From assembly GCF_003515705.1 (NCBI RefSeq), contig NZ_QWEH01000016.1:1-64000 (forward strand): a stretch of DNA of 64,000 bases, in the 5' to 3' direction. Origin of the DNA: Oceanobacillus profundus (GTDB lineage Bacteria > Bacillota > Bacilli > Bacillales > Amphibacillaceae). The notes under the pieces are model-generated. The model saw nothing but the letters and a program-made list of their open reading frames with translations. It did no database searches and was not told the DNA's origin. Shown here piece by piece: positions 53,919 to 62,872 of this stretch. Position numbers and translations under genes: made by a program. Each line of letters opens with the position of its first letter. Within the stretch, counting starts at the first letter, position 1.

Positions 53919-54938
53919 ATGTCAGAAGTATATAAACAAGCTGGAGTAGACGTGGAAAAAGGCTATGAAGCTGTGGAAAGAATGAAAAAGCATATTGCAA
54001 AAACGACACGCCCAGAAGTAATGGGGGGGATTGGCTCATTTGCAGGACTATTCGATCTTTCCAGTTTTACTTATAAAGAACCAGTGATGGTATCAGGTAC
54101 CGATGGTGTTGGTACAAAATTGAAACTTGCCTTCGAATTAAATAAGCACGATTCAGTTGGAATTGACCTTGTTGCGATGTGTGCCAATGATATTGTTGCG
54201 CAAGGTGCACAACCTTTGTTTTTCCTGGATTATATTGCTTGTGGAAAAAATGACCCTGCAATGATTGAACAAATTGTTGCCGGAATCTCTAATGGTTGTG
54301 TTACTGCAGGAGCTGCATTAGTTGGCGGAGAAACAGCAGAAATGCCTGGGATGTACGAAGAAAATGAGTATGACCTCGCAGGCTTTGTTGTAGGAATCGC
54401 CGAAAAAACAAAATTGATTACAGGTGAGGCAATTAAAGCTGGGGATATTGTTATTGGCTTAGCCTCCAATGGTATTCACTCCAATGGCTACTCACTTGTA
54501 CGGAAAATCATTGAGCAGCTTGATTTAAACTCAACATACCACGGGCTGTCAGCAAGTCTTGGAGAAACGGTAATGACACCTACGAAGATTTATGCGAAAC
54601 CTGTAGCCGCAGTATTAAAGGAAGTGACGGTAAAGGGTATTTCACATATTACTGGTGGTGGATTCTATGAAAACTTCCCACGAATGATGCCAAAAGGGCT
54701 GGGTGTGGAACTAGATAAGAAAAGCTGGAACGTACCGGAGATTTTCACCTTCTTACAAGAAAAAGGAAGCATCTCAGAAAAAGAAATGTATGGTGTCTTT
54801 AACATGGGGATCGGTATGGCACTTGTCGTTGATGAAGCAAATGTTAACCGCACACTTACGATTTTAAAAGAAGCTGGTGAGGAAGCCACTGTTATTGGAA
54901 GTGTAACCACTACTGAGGGAGTGCAATTTCAATCATGA
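53919..54938 (+). CDS. purM: Phosphoribosylformylglycinamidine cyclo-ligase
   Basis: AIR synthetase, 339 residues, closes the imidazole ring with [29 protein letters not shown]-type [27 protein letters not shown] and the C-terminal [18 protein letters not shown] are family motifs. AAAGGAGA lies 11 bases before ATG, after an unusually long structured spacer. Overlaps purN by four bases. Confidence 0.97.
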   Translation: MSEVYKQAGVDVEKGYEAVERMKKHIAKTTRPEVMGGIGSFAGLFDLSSFTYKEPVMVSGTDGVGTKLKLAFELNKHDSVGIDLVAMCANDIVAQGAQPLFFLDYIACGKNDPAMIEQIVAGISNGCVTAGAALVGGETAEMPGMYEENEYDLAGFVVGIAEKTKLITGEAIKAGDIVIGLASNGIHSNGYSLVRKIIEQLDLNSTYHGLSASLGETVMTPTKIYAKPVAAVLKEVTVKGISHITGGGFYENFPRMMPKGLGVELDKKSWNVPEIFTFLQEKGSISEKEMYGVFNMGIGMALVVDEANVNRTLTILKEAGEEATVIGSVTTTEGVQFQS

Positions 54939-55501
54939 GCAAGATAAAAGCAGCAATTTTTGCCTCTGGTACAGGAAGTAACTTCGAGGCAATCATGGAA
55001 ACAGAGCAGCTCGTATGTGATATTGCATTGCTCGTTTGTGACAAAGCTAATGCGGGTGTCATCGTCAAGGCAGAAAAATATGGTCTTCCTACATTCGTAT
55101 TTGATGCAAAACAATTTCCTGACAAGGCAGCCTATGAAAAAGCTATCATTGACAGATTGGAAGAATCCGAGATCTCTTGGGTTTTTCTTGCGGGCTACAT
55201 GCGGATTGCAGGAGCAACATTACTAGATCACTATGAAGGTAGGATCGTAAATATTCACCCATCGTTATTACCATCGTTTCCTGGGATTGATGCCATAGGG
55301 CAGGCATTTCGTGCTGGAGTGAAAACAACTGGAGTTACGGTTCATTTTATTGATGAAGGAATCGATACGGGTCCAATCATTGCACAAGAAAAGGTAGCTA
55401 TTCTTCAAGATGATACAGAGGAAACATTAAAGAAACGAATCCAAAACGTGGAGCATCAATTATATCCAAAAGTAATTAATCAACTTTTACAAACAAAGTG
55501 A
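54935..55501 (+). CDS. purN: Phosphoribosylglycinamide formyltransferase
   Basis: Transfers a formyl group from 10-formyl-THF to GAR. 188 residues; [12 protein letters not shown] binds phosphate, [21 protein letters not shown] carries the catalytic Asn and His, and [15 protein letters not shown] carries the catalytic Asp. ATG overlaps the purM stop (ATGA). Eleven bases separate it from purH. Confidence 0.97.
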   Translation: MSKIKAAIFASGTGSNFEAIMETEQLVCDIALLVCDKANAGVIVKAEKYGLPTFVFDAKQFPDKAAYEKAIIDRLEESEISWVFLAGYMRIAGATLLDHYEGRIVNIHPSLLPSFPGIDAIGQAFRAGVKTTGVTVHFIDEGIDTGPIIAQEKVAILQDDTEETLKKRIQNVEHQLYPKVINQLLQTK

Positions 55502-55511
55502 GGTATTCGTA

Positions 55512-57044
55512 ATGAGCAAGAGAGCGCTAATCAGTGTTTCAGATAAAAGTAATCTTACAGCATTTGCAAAAGGCCTTATTGAAGCGGGATATGAAATTAT
55601 TTCAACAGGTGGTACACTAAGCACCCTTGTAAATGGTGGGATTGAGGCGAAGCCAGTTGATGATGTAACAGGTTTCCCGGAAATTATGGATGGTCGTGTG
55701 AAAACATTGCACCCACTCGTTCATGGTGGCTTACTAGCAAAACGTTCCAATCCAGATCACATGAAGCAAATGGAAGAAAACAATATTTCACCAATTGACA
55801 TGGTTGTTGTTAATTTATATCCATTTAAACAAACCATAGAAAAACAAGGTGTTTCCAATGAGGAAATTATCGAAAATATCGATATAGGTGGACCAACCAT
55901 GCTTCGTTCTGCTGCAAAGAACTTTGAAGACGTTGCAGTAGTTGTTGATCCTGCTGATTATGATAAAGTACTGCAAGCACTCCAGTCTGACCAGCTAGAT
56001 GCAGAAATTCGTAAACAATTAGCTGCAAAGGTATTCCGTCATACAGCGAACTATGACGCTATGATTGCAAACTATTTTATGACAGAAACAAATGAAGAAT
56101 TTCCAGAAACCTATACCATTACATATGAAAAAGTCCAAGATTTACGTTACGGAGAAAACCCGCATCAGCAGGCAGCTTTTTACCGAAACCCAATAAATAA
56201 AAGCACGAGCCTTGCGACAGCTAAACAGTTACATGGCAAGGAATTATCCTACAATAATATCCAAGACGCTAATGCTGCACTTGAAATATTAGCGGAATAT
56301 AATGAACCAGCGGCAGTGGCAGTGAAGCATATGAATCCTTGTGGAATTGGTGTTGCTGAAACAATTGAAGGAGCATTCAGCCGTGCTTATGATGCAGATC
56401 CGATTTCTATTTTTGGTGGTATTGTTGCTTGTAATCGGGAAATCGACTATGCTACCGCAGTGAAGCTCAGTGAAATATTCCTTGAAATTGTTATTGCACC
56501 TGGGTTTAATGCAGATGCAATGGAAATTTTGACAAGGAAGAAAAATATCCGCTTGCTAGAATTAGAACTAACAAACGAGTCAACTGCAATGAAAAAACTA
56601 ACAACAGTTAGTGGTGGTGTCTTGATTCAAAATAGCGATAACGGAAACATCTCTATCGATGATTTAAAGGTTGTAACGAAACGTCAGCCCTCAGAAGAAG
56701 AACTGGATAACCTATTGTTTGCATGGAAAGCTGTAAAGCATGTGAAATCTAATGCAATCTTACTTGCTAAGGATAACCAGACAATTGGTGTTGGTGCAGG
56801 GCAGATGAATCGGATTGGTGCAGCAAACATTGCGATCGAACAAGCTGGTACTAAAGCGGAAGGATCTGTGATGGCATCTGATGCATTTTTCCCAATGCCT
56901 GATACAGTCCAAGCGGCAGTAAAAGCTGGAATTACAGCAATCATCCAGCCAGGCGGTTCAAAACGTGACCAGGATTCCATTGATGTTTGTGATGAACATG
57001 GCATCACAATGGTCTATACAGGGATGCGTCACTTTAAACATTAA
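55512..57044 (+). CDS. purH: AICAR transformylase / IMP cyclohydrolase
   Basis: Bifunctional enzyme for the last two steps to IMP, 510 residues. The N-terminal cyclohydrolase (about 1-190) starts KRALISVSDKSNL and includes TGFPEIMDGRVKTLHP. The C-terminal transformylase contains RYGENPHQQAAFY and AVKHMNPCG with the catalytic Lys-His, and ends RHFKH. GAGGTATTC precedes ATG. Confidence 0.97.
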   Translation: MSKRALISVSDKSNLTAFAKGLIEAGYEIISTGGTLSTLVNGGIEAKPVDDVTGFPEIMDGRVKTLHPLVHGGLLAKRSNPDHMKQMEENNISPIDMVVVNLYPFKQTIEKQGVSNEEIIENIDIGGPTMLRSAAKNFEDVAVVVDPADYDKVLQALQSDQLDAEIRKQLAAKVFRHTANYDAMIANYFMTETNEEFPETYTITYEKVQDLRYGENPHQQAAFYRNPINKSTSLATAKQLHGKELSYNNIQDANAALEILAEYNEPAAVAVKHMNPCGIGVAETIEGAFSRAYDADPISIFGGIVACNREIDYATAVKLSEIFLEIVIAPGFNADAMEILTRKKNIRLLELELTNESTAMKKLTTVSGGVLIQNSDNGNISIDDLKVVTKRQPSEEELDNLLFAWKAVKHVKSNAILLAKDNQTIGVGAGQMNRIGAANIAIEQAGTKAEGSVMASDAFFPMPDTVQAAVKAGITAIIQPGGSKRDQDSIDVCDEHGITMVYTGMRHFKH

Positions 57045-57050
57045 ACACTA

Positions 57051-57095
57051 AAGTCACCAGATCAAGGAAGGCTGTTCCAACGGTTCTGGTGACTT
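57051..57095 (+). other. Intra-operon hairpin between purH and purD
   Basis: AAGTCACCAGA (57051-57061) pairs exactly with TCTGGTGACTT (57085-57095), 11 bp with a 23-base loop. There is no T run, so it may protect the upstream mRNA or lower purD expression rather than stop transcription. Confidence 0.65.
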
Positions 57096-57122
57096 CTCTA
57101 CTCGATTTAAGGAGGGTTCCAA

Positions 57123-58367
57123 TTGAAAGTGTTAGTAGTCGGACGTGGTGGTCGTGAACATAGTATCGTTATGAAGCTTGCTGAAAGTAAAGCAATCACA
57201 ACCCTTTATACAGCGCCAGGTAATGGTGGAATTCGGGAGCGGGCAACTTGTATTGCGATTGATGAAATGGATATTGAAGGGCTTTTGTCCTTTGCAAAGG
57301 AAGAAGCAGTTGATTTAACCATTGTTGGTCCAGAAAATCCATTAAATGAAGGAATTGCCAACCGTTTCCAGGAAGAAGGATTGCGAATATTTGCCCCAAC
57401 AAAAGAAGCTGCACTGCTTGAAGGAAGCAAAAGCTTTGCTAAAGAATTTATGAAAAAATATGATATCCCAACAGCGGATTATGCTGTATTTACAGAAGCT
57501 CGTGAAGCAAAAGCGTATATTGAGGAAAAAGGTGCGCCAATCGTTATCAAAGCAGATGGACTGGCAGCGGGAAAAGGAGTTATCGTTGCTTTAACAAAAG
57601 AAGAAGCCCTAAATGCAGTAGACGATATGCTCATATCTAAAGCTTTTTCGAATGCTGGAGCTACTGTGGTTATCGAGGAATTTTTAGATGGAAAAGAATT
57701 CTCACTTATGGCATTTGTTCATGAAAATCAAGTCTATCCAATGGTAACAGCGCGTGACCATAAACGTGCATATGACCATGATGAAGGGCCGAATACGGGT
57801 GGAATGGGAGCATTTGCACCTGTGCCAGATGTTACAAAAGAGCATTTAGATTTTTCAATCGAGCATATCTTGCAAAAAACAGCTGACGGCATGATGGAGG
57901 AAGGCAGAACCTTCACAGGTATTTTATATGCTGGATTAATCATGACTGTAAAGGGTCCAAAGGTGATTGAGTTCAATACACGCTTCGGAGATCCAGAAAC
58001 ACAGGTTGTTTTGCCATTGTTAAAGAATGACCTTGTTCAAGTTTTCAACGATGTCTTGGATGGGAAAAATCCAGAACTAGACTGGGAGGATGCCGCATGC
58101 ACAGGTGTTGTTGTAGCATCTAAAGGCTATCCAGGTACATATGAAAAAGAAGCGCCAATTCCATCATTTAATGTCACGGACAATACGTTTGTTGTTCATG
58201 CAGGAACTAAGCTGAAAGGTGACACAATCGTTTCGGATGGTGGCCGTGTCCTCTTGGTGGGTGCTAAATCTACCTCTCTAAAAGCGGCAACGGAGGATGT
58301 CTACCAGTTGCTTCATCCGCACGTGGAGCACTCAGCATTTTTCTTTAGAAATGATATAGGTAAATAG
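57123..58367 (+). CDS. purD: Phosphoribosylamine-glycine ligase
   Basis: GAR synthetase, an ATP-grasp enzyme of 414 residues that adds glycine to phosphoribosylamine. VVGRGGREHSIVMKLAES opens the protein; IKADGLAAGKGVIVA binds ATP, RDHKRAYDHDEGPNTGGMGA and EFNTRFGDPETQ are family signatures. TTG start after AAGGAGGG. Last gene of the pur operon; a strong terminator follows. Confidence 0.97.
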   Translation: MKVLVVGRGGREHSIVMKLAESKAITTLYTAPGNGGIRERATCIAIDEMDIEGLLSFAKEEAVDLTIVGPENPLNEGIANRFQEEGLRIFAPTKEAALLEGSKSFAKEFMKKYDIPTADYAVFTEAREAKAYIEEKGAPIVIKADGLAAGKGVIVALTKEEALNAVDDMLISKAFSNAGATVVIEEFLDGKEFSLMAFVHENQVYPMVTARDHKRAYDHDEGPNTGGMGAFAPVPDVTKEHLDFSIEHILQKTADGMMEEGRTFTGILYAGLIMTVKGPKVIEFNTRFGDPETQVVLPLLKNDLVQVFNDVLDGKNPELDWEDAACTGVVVASKGYPGTYEKEAPIPSFNVTDNTFVVHAGTKLKGDTIVSDGGRVLLVGAKSTSLKAATEDVYQLLHPHVEHSAFFFRNDIGK

Positions 58368-58372
58368 TTAAC

Positions 58373-58412
58373 CCTCTCCCAGGTTTTATTCTAACAAGGG
58401 AGAGGTTTTTTT
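58373..58412 (+). terminator. Terminator of the pur operon
   Basis: CCTCTCCC / GGGAGAGG (8-bp stem) followed by seven T residues, six bases after the purD stop. Confidence 0.95.
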
Positions 58413-58640
58413 CTGTCCGTCACTTTTGCAGATAAATCTACTCTCGCAGTTCTTCAGATTCTTGAATAATCCACACCCTACTAGAACTACGTCCATTCGA
58501 CGGAATCAGTTATGTTTGCAGATTATTAGACTTAATTTTCAATTTTATTAAGTTAATTTAAATTTATAATTAATTAACCCTTTTAAAGTGAAAATATGGT
58601 AAAATAAAGCAAATGGTTGATGAGAGAGTTGGGATATGAA

Positions 58641-60380
58641 ATGATCAATGGATTGAATTGGCGTAACCGTGAACTAAGACAGCATGTAAAAGTGATTGAT
58701 GGCTTAGTAGCACCAACACTTGTACTGAAAAACAGCACGTATTTAAATGTATATACAAAACAATGGTTAGAAGCTAATATATGGATTTTTAATGACCGCA
58801 TTATTTATGTTGGTGAACAATTACCAAAGCAGCTTGATGGTGTAGAGGTAGTTGATTGTACTGGGAAATACTTGGTTCCAGGATATATTGAACCCCATGC
58901 ACACCCATTTCAATTAGCGAACCCGGAAGCATTAGCATTTCATGCTGCAAGATTCGGTACAACAACATTGGTTAATGACAGCTTAACGTGGAATTTGACA
59001 TTAGACAAAAAGAAAGCGTTTTCTATAATAGAGGAGTTCAATAAATTACCGACTTCGATGTATTGGTGGGCGCGATTTGATTCACAAACAGCCTTGAACG
59101 ATGAAGAAGAATTTTACAACACTCCAGATGTTCTATCATGGTTATCACATCCAAATGTCGTGCAGGGTGGCGAATTAACAGCATGGCCTAGTCTTCTTGC
59201 TGGAAATGACCGGCTGCTCTATTGGATTCAGGAAGCAAAGCGGCTTGGGAAACCAGTGGAAGGGCATTTGCCAGGAGCATCGGAGAAAACATTAACAAAA
59301 ATGAAGCTGCTAGGTGTGAGTGCAGACCATGAGGCGATGACAGGTGAAGAAGTCATTCGCCGCTTGCGACTCGGATATAGTGCTGCATTGCGTTATTCTG
59401 TTATACGTCCAGATTTACCGATTCTTATAGAAGAAATTCTTGAATCGGGTCTCAAGCATTTTGATAATTTGATGTTCACGATGGATGGACCAACACCGGC
59501 ATTTATGCAAAAAGGAATCATTAATGTTTGTCTTGAAATTGCGTTAGACAAAGGAATTCCGTTGGAAGAAGCATATCGTATGGCAAGCTATAATGCAGCA
59601 AAACACTTCCATCTTGATGAACAGATTGGTAGTATCGCACCAGGGCGCGTTGCTCACATTAATATATTAACAGACAAAGCCAACCCGCATCCGGAGAGTG
59701 TTTTGGCAAAAGGACAATGGATAATGCGTGAGCAACAAGTGCAAGTTTCCGAGTCGAAGATTAATTGGGAAAAGTATGGAATCGAGCCAGCAGCCTTTGA
59801 CTGGGATTTAGATGAAGGGGATTTGCAATTTTCCGTTCCGATTGGATTAGAAATGGTTAACAATGTAATCGTAAAGCCGTACAGTATTGAGGTAGATATT
59901 AATGTCGAAGATTTATCAGAAGCGAATGGTGATCAATTTCTACTATTAATGGATCGAAAAGGTACATGGCGAGTCAATACGACAATTCGTGGCTTTGCAC
60001 CAGGCTTAGGTGGTATAGCAAGCAGTTTTTCTGCTTCTGGTGATATTGTGTTTATCGGGAAAAACAAAAAGGATATTCTACTTTCATGGCAACGCTTGAA
60101 AGAAATTGGCGGTGGTATTGTCCTTGTGCATGATGGAGAAATATTAGCGGAGATACCTCTTGAGCTTGATGGATTTATATCAAAAAAATCAATTCAAAAC
60201 CTTATCGAAGAAGAAGAAAAATTAAAGGGATGCTTAAAAAAGGCTGGTTATGCTTTTAGTGATCCATTTTATAGTCTTCTATTTCTATCATCAACCCATT
60301 TACCGTTCTTACGCATTACGCAACAAGGGCTGGTGGACATAAAGAATCGGACAATTCTCTTCCCAGCAACGATGCGATAG
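58641..60380 (+). CDS. yerA: Adenine deaminase-like amidohydrolase YerA
   Basis: An AdeC-like amidohydrolase of about 579 residues. GYIEPHAHPFQL supplies the HxH metal ligands, EGHLPGAS and DHEAMTGEE further ones, and GSIAPGRVAHINIL is the typical amidohydrolase tail of the barrel. It is related to adenine deaminase; whether it deaminates adenine is unproved. The start is uncertain: ATG 58641 follows a weak GAGAGAGTTGGGA, while in-frame TTG 58617 and ATG 58620 have no site. TATGGTAAAAT upstream may serve as -10. B. subtilis yerA also follows purD. Confidence 0.82.
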   Translation: MINGLNWRNRELRQHVKVIDGLVAPTLVLKNSTYLNVYTKQWLEANIWIFNDRIIYVGEQLPKQLDGVEVVDCTGKYLVPGYIEPHAHPFQLANPEALAFHAARFGTTTLVNDSLTWNLTLDKKKAFSIIEEFNKLPTSMYWWARFDSQTALNDEEEFYNTPDVLSWLSHPNVVQGGELTAWPSLLAGNDRLLYWIQEAKRLGKPVEGHLPGASEKTLTKMKLLGVSADHEAMTGEEVIRRLRLGYSAALRYSVIRPDLPILIEEILESGLKHFDNLMFTMDGPTPAFMQKGIINVCLEIALDKGIPLEEAYRMASYNAAKHFHLDEQIGSIAPGRVAHINILTDKANPHPESVLAKGQWIMREQQVQVSESKINWEKYGIEPAAFDWDLDEGDLQFSVPIGLEMVNNVIVKPYSIEVDINVEDLSEANGDQFLLLMDRKGTWRVNTTIRGFAPGLGGIASSFSASGDIVFIGKNKKDILLSWQRLKEIGGGIVLVHDGEILAEIPLELDGFISKKSIQNLIEEEEKLKGCLKKAGYAFSDPFYSLLFLSSTHLPFLRITQQGLVDIKNRTILFPATMR

Positions 60381-60422
60381 CATATAATAGAACATAGACT
60401 AAATTAGAGAGTGTGGACATAA

Positions 60423-61475
60423 ATGAAAAAACTACTTTTGTTAACACTAACGGTCTTTGTTCTAGCACTTGCAGCTTGTTCGTCGGATAATCAAGCGTCA
60501 GATGATAATAAAGAGAAGGACAATGTTCCCGAACAGCAACCAGAGGGGAATGATCGTTATGCAGCTACATTTCCATTTTCAGGAATCGAAACTGACGAGT
60601 CTGTAGACAATCGAACGATTGGTGTCATGATAAATAATCATGCTGCAGCAAGACCACAATCTGGGTTATCAGAAGCAGATATCGTTTTTGAAATTTTAGC
60701 TGAAGGAACAATTACTCGATTTCTTGCTTTATATCAAAGTGAATTGCCAGAAGTCGTCGGACCAGTTAGAAGTGCGAGAGAATATTATTTCGAGCTTGCT
60801 GAGGGATATGACGCAATTTATGTGTATCATGGTGCAGCAGATTTTGTAAATGATATGATTGTGAATCGGGGCATTAATTTCTTAAATGGTTCTACCTATG
60901 ATAATGATGGGATTCTATTTAAAAGAGAATCCTTCCGAAAAGCACCACATAATTCATATCTGCAGCTGGGTGCTGTTTATGATGTAGCATCAACGAAAGG
61001 ATATGAAACAACAAGTACGCAGGAGTCGCTGAACTTTCTAACGGAAGAGAAAATTGAAACGCTTGATGGCGAAAAGGCTGCACAAGTTAAGGTTGAGTAT
61101 GGCGATAATACATCAGAAAGCGTTGAATACACATATGATGAAGCTAGTGGAAAGTATGCACGCTCCAGTAATGGAGAGCCGTCAGTTGATTTAAATACAG
61201 AAACTGCAATCCAAGTGGATAATGTTTTTATAGTAGAAGCCTTCCATGAAGTAATCGATGATTCAGGACGCAGGGCGATTGACTTGAAAACAGGCGGAGA
61301 TGGATACCTAATTCAAAAAGGCCAAGTACAGGAGATTCAATGGGAAAACAAAGATGGAAGAATCATTCCTGTAAAAGATGGCCAGCCGATTGGTCTTGTC
61401 CCTGGAAAGACATGGGTCAATGTTGTACCAACAGATCCTGGAATCAAGCAGTCTGTCACAATATCAAATGAGTAG
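60423..61475 (+). CDS. yerB: DUF3048 lipoprotein YerB
   Basis: An exported lipoprotein of 350 residues with lipobox LALAAC. After a charged linker the DUF3048 domain begins TIGVMINNHAAARPQSGLSEADIVFEILAEGTITRFLA and includes VGPVRSAREYYFELA and HNSYLQ. Function is unknown, though the location is outside the membrane. It lies 42 bases after yerA and 21 before yerC in the conserved yer-pcr backbone. Confidence 0.9.
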   Translation: MKKLLLLTLTVFVLALAACSSDNQASDDNKEKDNVPEQQPEGNDRYAATFPFSGIETDESVDNRTIGVMINNHAAARPQSGLSEADIVFEILAEGTITRFLALYQSELPEVVGPVRSAREYYFELAEGYDAIYVYHGAADFVNDMIVNRGINFLNGSTYDNDGILFKRESFRKAPHNSYLQLGAVYDVASTKGYETTSTQESLNFLTEEKIETLDGEKAAQVKVEYGDNTSESVEYTYDEASGKYARSSNGEPSVDLNTETAIQVDNVFIVEAFHEVIDDSGRRAIDLKTGGDGYLIQKGQVQEIQWENKDGRIIPVKDGQPIGLVPGKTWVNVVPTDPGIKQSVTISNE

Positions 61476-61496
61476 AATAGTCAGGAGGGTTTTGTC

Positions 61497-61793
61497 TTGC
61501 AAATCGATAAACTACGTGGAAAACAGTTAGATCAATTATTCGAAGCAATCCTATCACTGGAAAATATAGAAGAGTGCTATCGCTTTTTTGATGATATTGC
61601 AACAATGTCTGAAATACAGTCTATTTCACAGCGCTTGCAGGTTGCTAAGATGCTGACAGAAGGAAAGACATATAGTGCAATTGAAAATGAAACAAAAGCA
61701 TCAACAGCAACGATATCCCGTGTACGAAGATGTCTCAATTACGGCAGCGATGGTTATATGATGGTTTTAGATAGAATTAAGGAAAAAGAATAG
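61497..61793 (+). CDS. yerC: TrpR-like protein YerC
   Basis: A 98-residue TrpR/YerC-YecD family DNA-binding protein. The helix-turn-helix lies at about 58-80 (KTYSAIENETKASTATISRVRRCL). Despite homology to the tryptophan repressor fold, YerC proteins lack an established role in tryptophan control. TTG start eight bases after CAGGAGGG; terminator overlaps the stop. Confidence 0.92.
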   Translation: MQIDKLRGKQLDQLFEAILSLENIEECYRFFDDIATMSEIQSISQRLQVAKMLTEGKTYSAIENETKASTATISRVRRCLNYGSDGYMMVLDRIKEKE

Positions 61794-61833
61794 AAACCGT
61801 GTCCCAGCTTGGGCTACGGTTTCTATTCTTTTG
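61787..61833 (+). terminator. Terminator of the yerABC unit
   Basis: AGAATAGAAACCGT / ACGGTTTCTATTCT, a 14-bp perfect stem with an inner CCCAGCTTGGG, followed by TTTTG. It overlaps the yerC stop codon. Confidence 0.9.
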
Positions 61834-61892
61834 TTCCTGCATAGGGAACTATAAAATTTGAATGCTGTGGATAACTTAGTTACCTAAACGGC

Positions 61893-62042
61893 TACGTCCA
61901 GCTCCAGCGCCCAGCGACTAGCGAGACTTCCTTCACCTCCGTACGATAAGTCAACATCGGCTCCCTGCGGTCGCCGTGTTTCCTTTATCTCCTACGGCTC
62001 AGTCCAGTCCGTACGTCGCTAACCGGGCGCTTGCGCTTTTGT
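61893..62042. repeat. GC-rich dispersed repeat element
   Basis: About 150 bases, far richer in G+C than the surroundings. The ends are inverted: AGCGCCC-AGCGAC (61906-61918) against GTCGCT-AACC-GGGCGCT (62015-62031). The element carries GTCCAGCTCCAGCGCC at the start and GGGCGCTTGCGCTTTTGTTC at the end, and its core matches the short hairpin at 32754. A consensus DnaA box (TTATCCACA on the minus strand, 61866-61874) lies just before. It looks like a non-coding intergenic repeat of a type common in Bacillaceae; no reading frame is supported. Confidence 0.7.
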
Positions 62043-62122
62043 TCCACAGTTATCTATCCTATTACTTTATTTCGATTTCATAAACATTCCTCAAATTGCT
62101 AAATTCCAACCTTGATTTTTGG

Positions 62123-62128
62123 TATAAT
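62123..62128 (+). promoter_or_regulatory. Extended -10 promoter of pcrB
   Basis: TGGTATAAT is an extended -10 (TGnTATAAT) 36 bases before the pcrB start. No -35 at standard spacing is evident. Confidence 0.55.
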
Positions 62129-62163
62129 AGACTAATGTAAAATGATGATGGAGGAATCAACCT

Positions 62164-62853
62164 TTGAAGACAATTAATGAATGGAAACATATATTTAAGC
62201 TTGATCCAGCAAAAGAGATTTCGGATGAGGATTTAGATCTAATTTGTGAATCAGGTACGGATGCAATAATCGTTGGCGGAACGGATGATGTAACATTGGA
62301 CGGTGTACTTGATTTATTATCACGGATTCGCCGCAGCCATACGGTTCCATGTGTTTTGGAGATATCGAATGAAGAAGCACTTACTCCCGGATTTGATTAC
62401 TACTTTATTCCAATGGTGCTCAATTCCAAGGAGAAAAAGTTTATGATGGATATCCAGCATAAAGCGATTAAAGAGTATATTGATATGATGGAGTACAGCG
62501 AGATATTTTTCGAAGGATACTGTATATTAAATGAGGACGCGAAAGCATTTACGCATACGAATAGCTATTTACCAGATAAAGATGATGTGAAGGCATATGC
62601 ATATATGGCAGAGCATGTCTTTCACTTGCCCATCTTTTATGTAGAGTATAGTGGTACATATGGAGAACCTGAACTTGTGAAAGAAGTAAAGAACGAGCTT
62701 GATAAAACACTGCTTTTTTACGGTGGGGGAATCGAAAATCCCGAGCAAGCGAAGGAAATGAAAGAGTATGCAGATGTAATTATAGTTGGGAATAGTATCT
62801 ATACCGACATCAAAAAAGCACTCAAGACAGTAGAAGCGGTAAAAGATAAATGA
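62164..62853 (+). CDS. pcrB: Heptaprenylglyceryl phosphate synthase
   Basis: PcrB couples heptaprenyl diphosphate to glycerol-1-phosphate, giving an archaeal-type ether lipid precursor in Bacillales. A TIM-barrel protein of 229 residues: [45 protein letters not shown] and the phosphate-binding [17 protein letters not shown] and VGNSIY. TTG start after GGAGGAATC. Followed 19 bases later by pcrA. Confidence 0.95.
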   Translation: MKTINEWKHIFKLDPAKEISDEDLDLICESGTDAIIVGGTDDVTLDGVLDLLSRIRRSHTVPCVLEISNEEALTPGFDYYFIPMVLNSKEKKFMMDIQHKAIKEYIDMMEYSEIFFEGYCILNEDAKAFTHTNSYLPDKDDVKAYAYMAEHVFHLPIFYVEYSGTYGEPELVKEVKNELDKTLLFYGGGIENPEQAKEMKEYADVIIVGNSIYTDIKKALKTVEAVKDK

Positions 62854-62872
62854 TTCAAGGAGTGATGTAATC

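Noticed and set aside
61866-61874. DnaA box as evidence of a replication origin
   Set aside because: A single consensus box next to a dispersed repeat, without a box cluster, AT-rich unwinding region or dnaA/dnaN genes.
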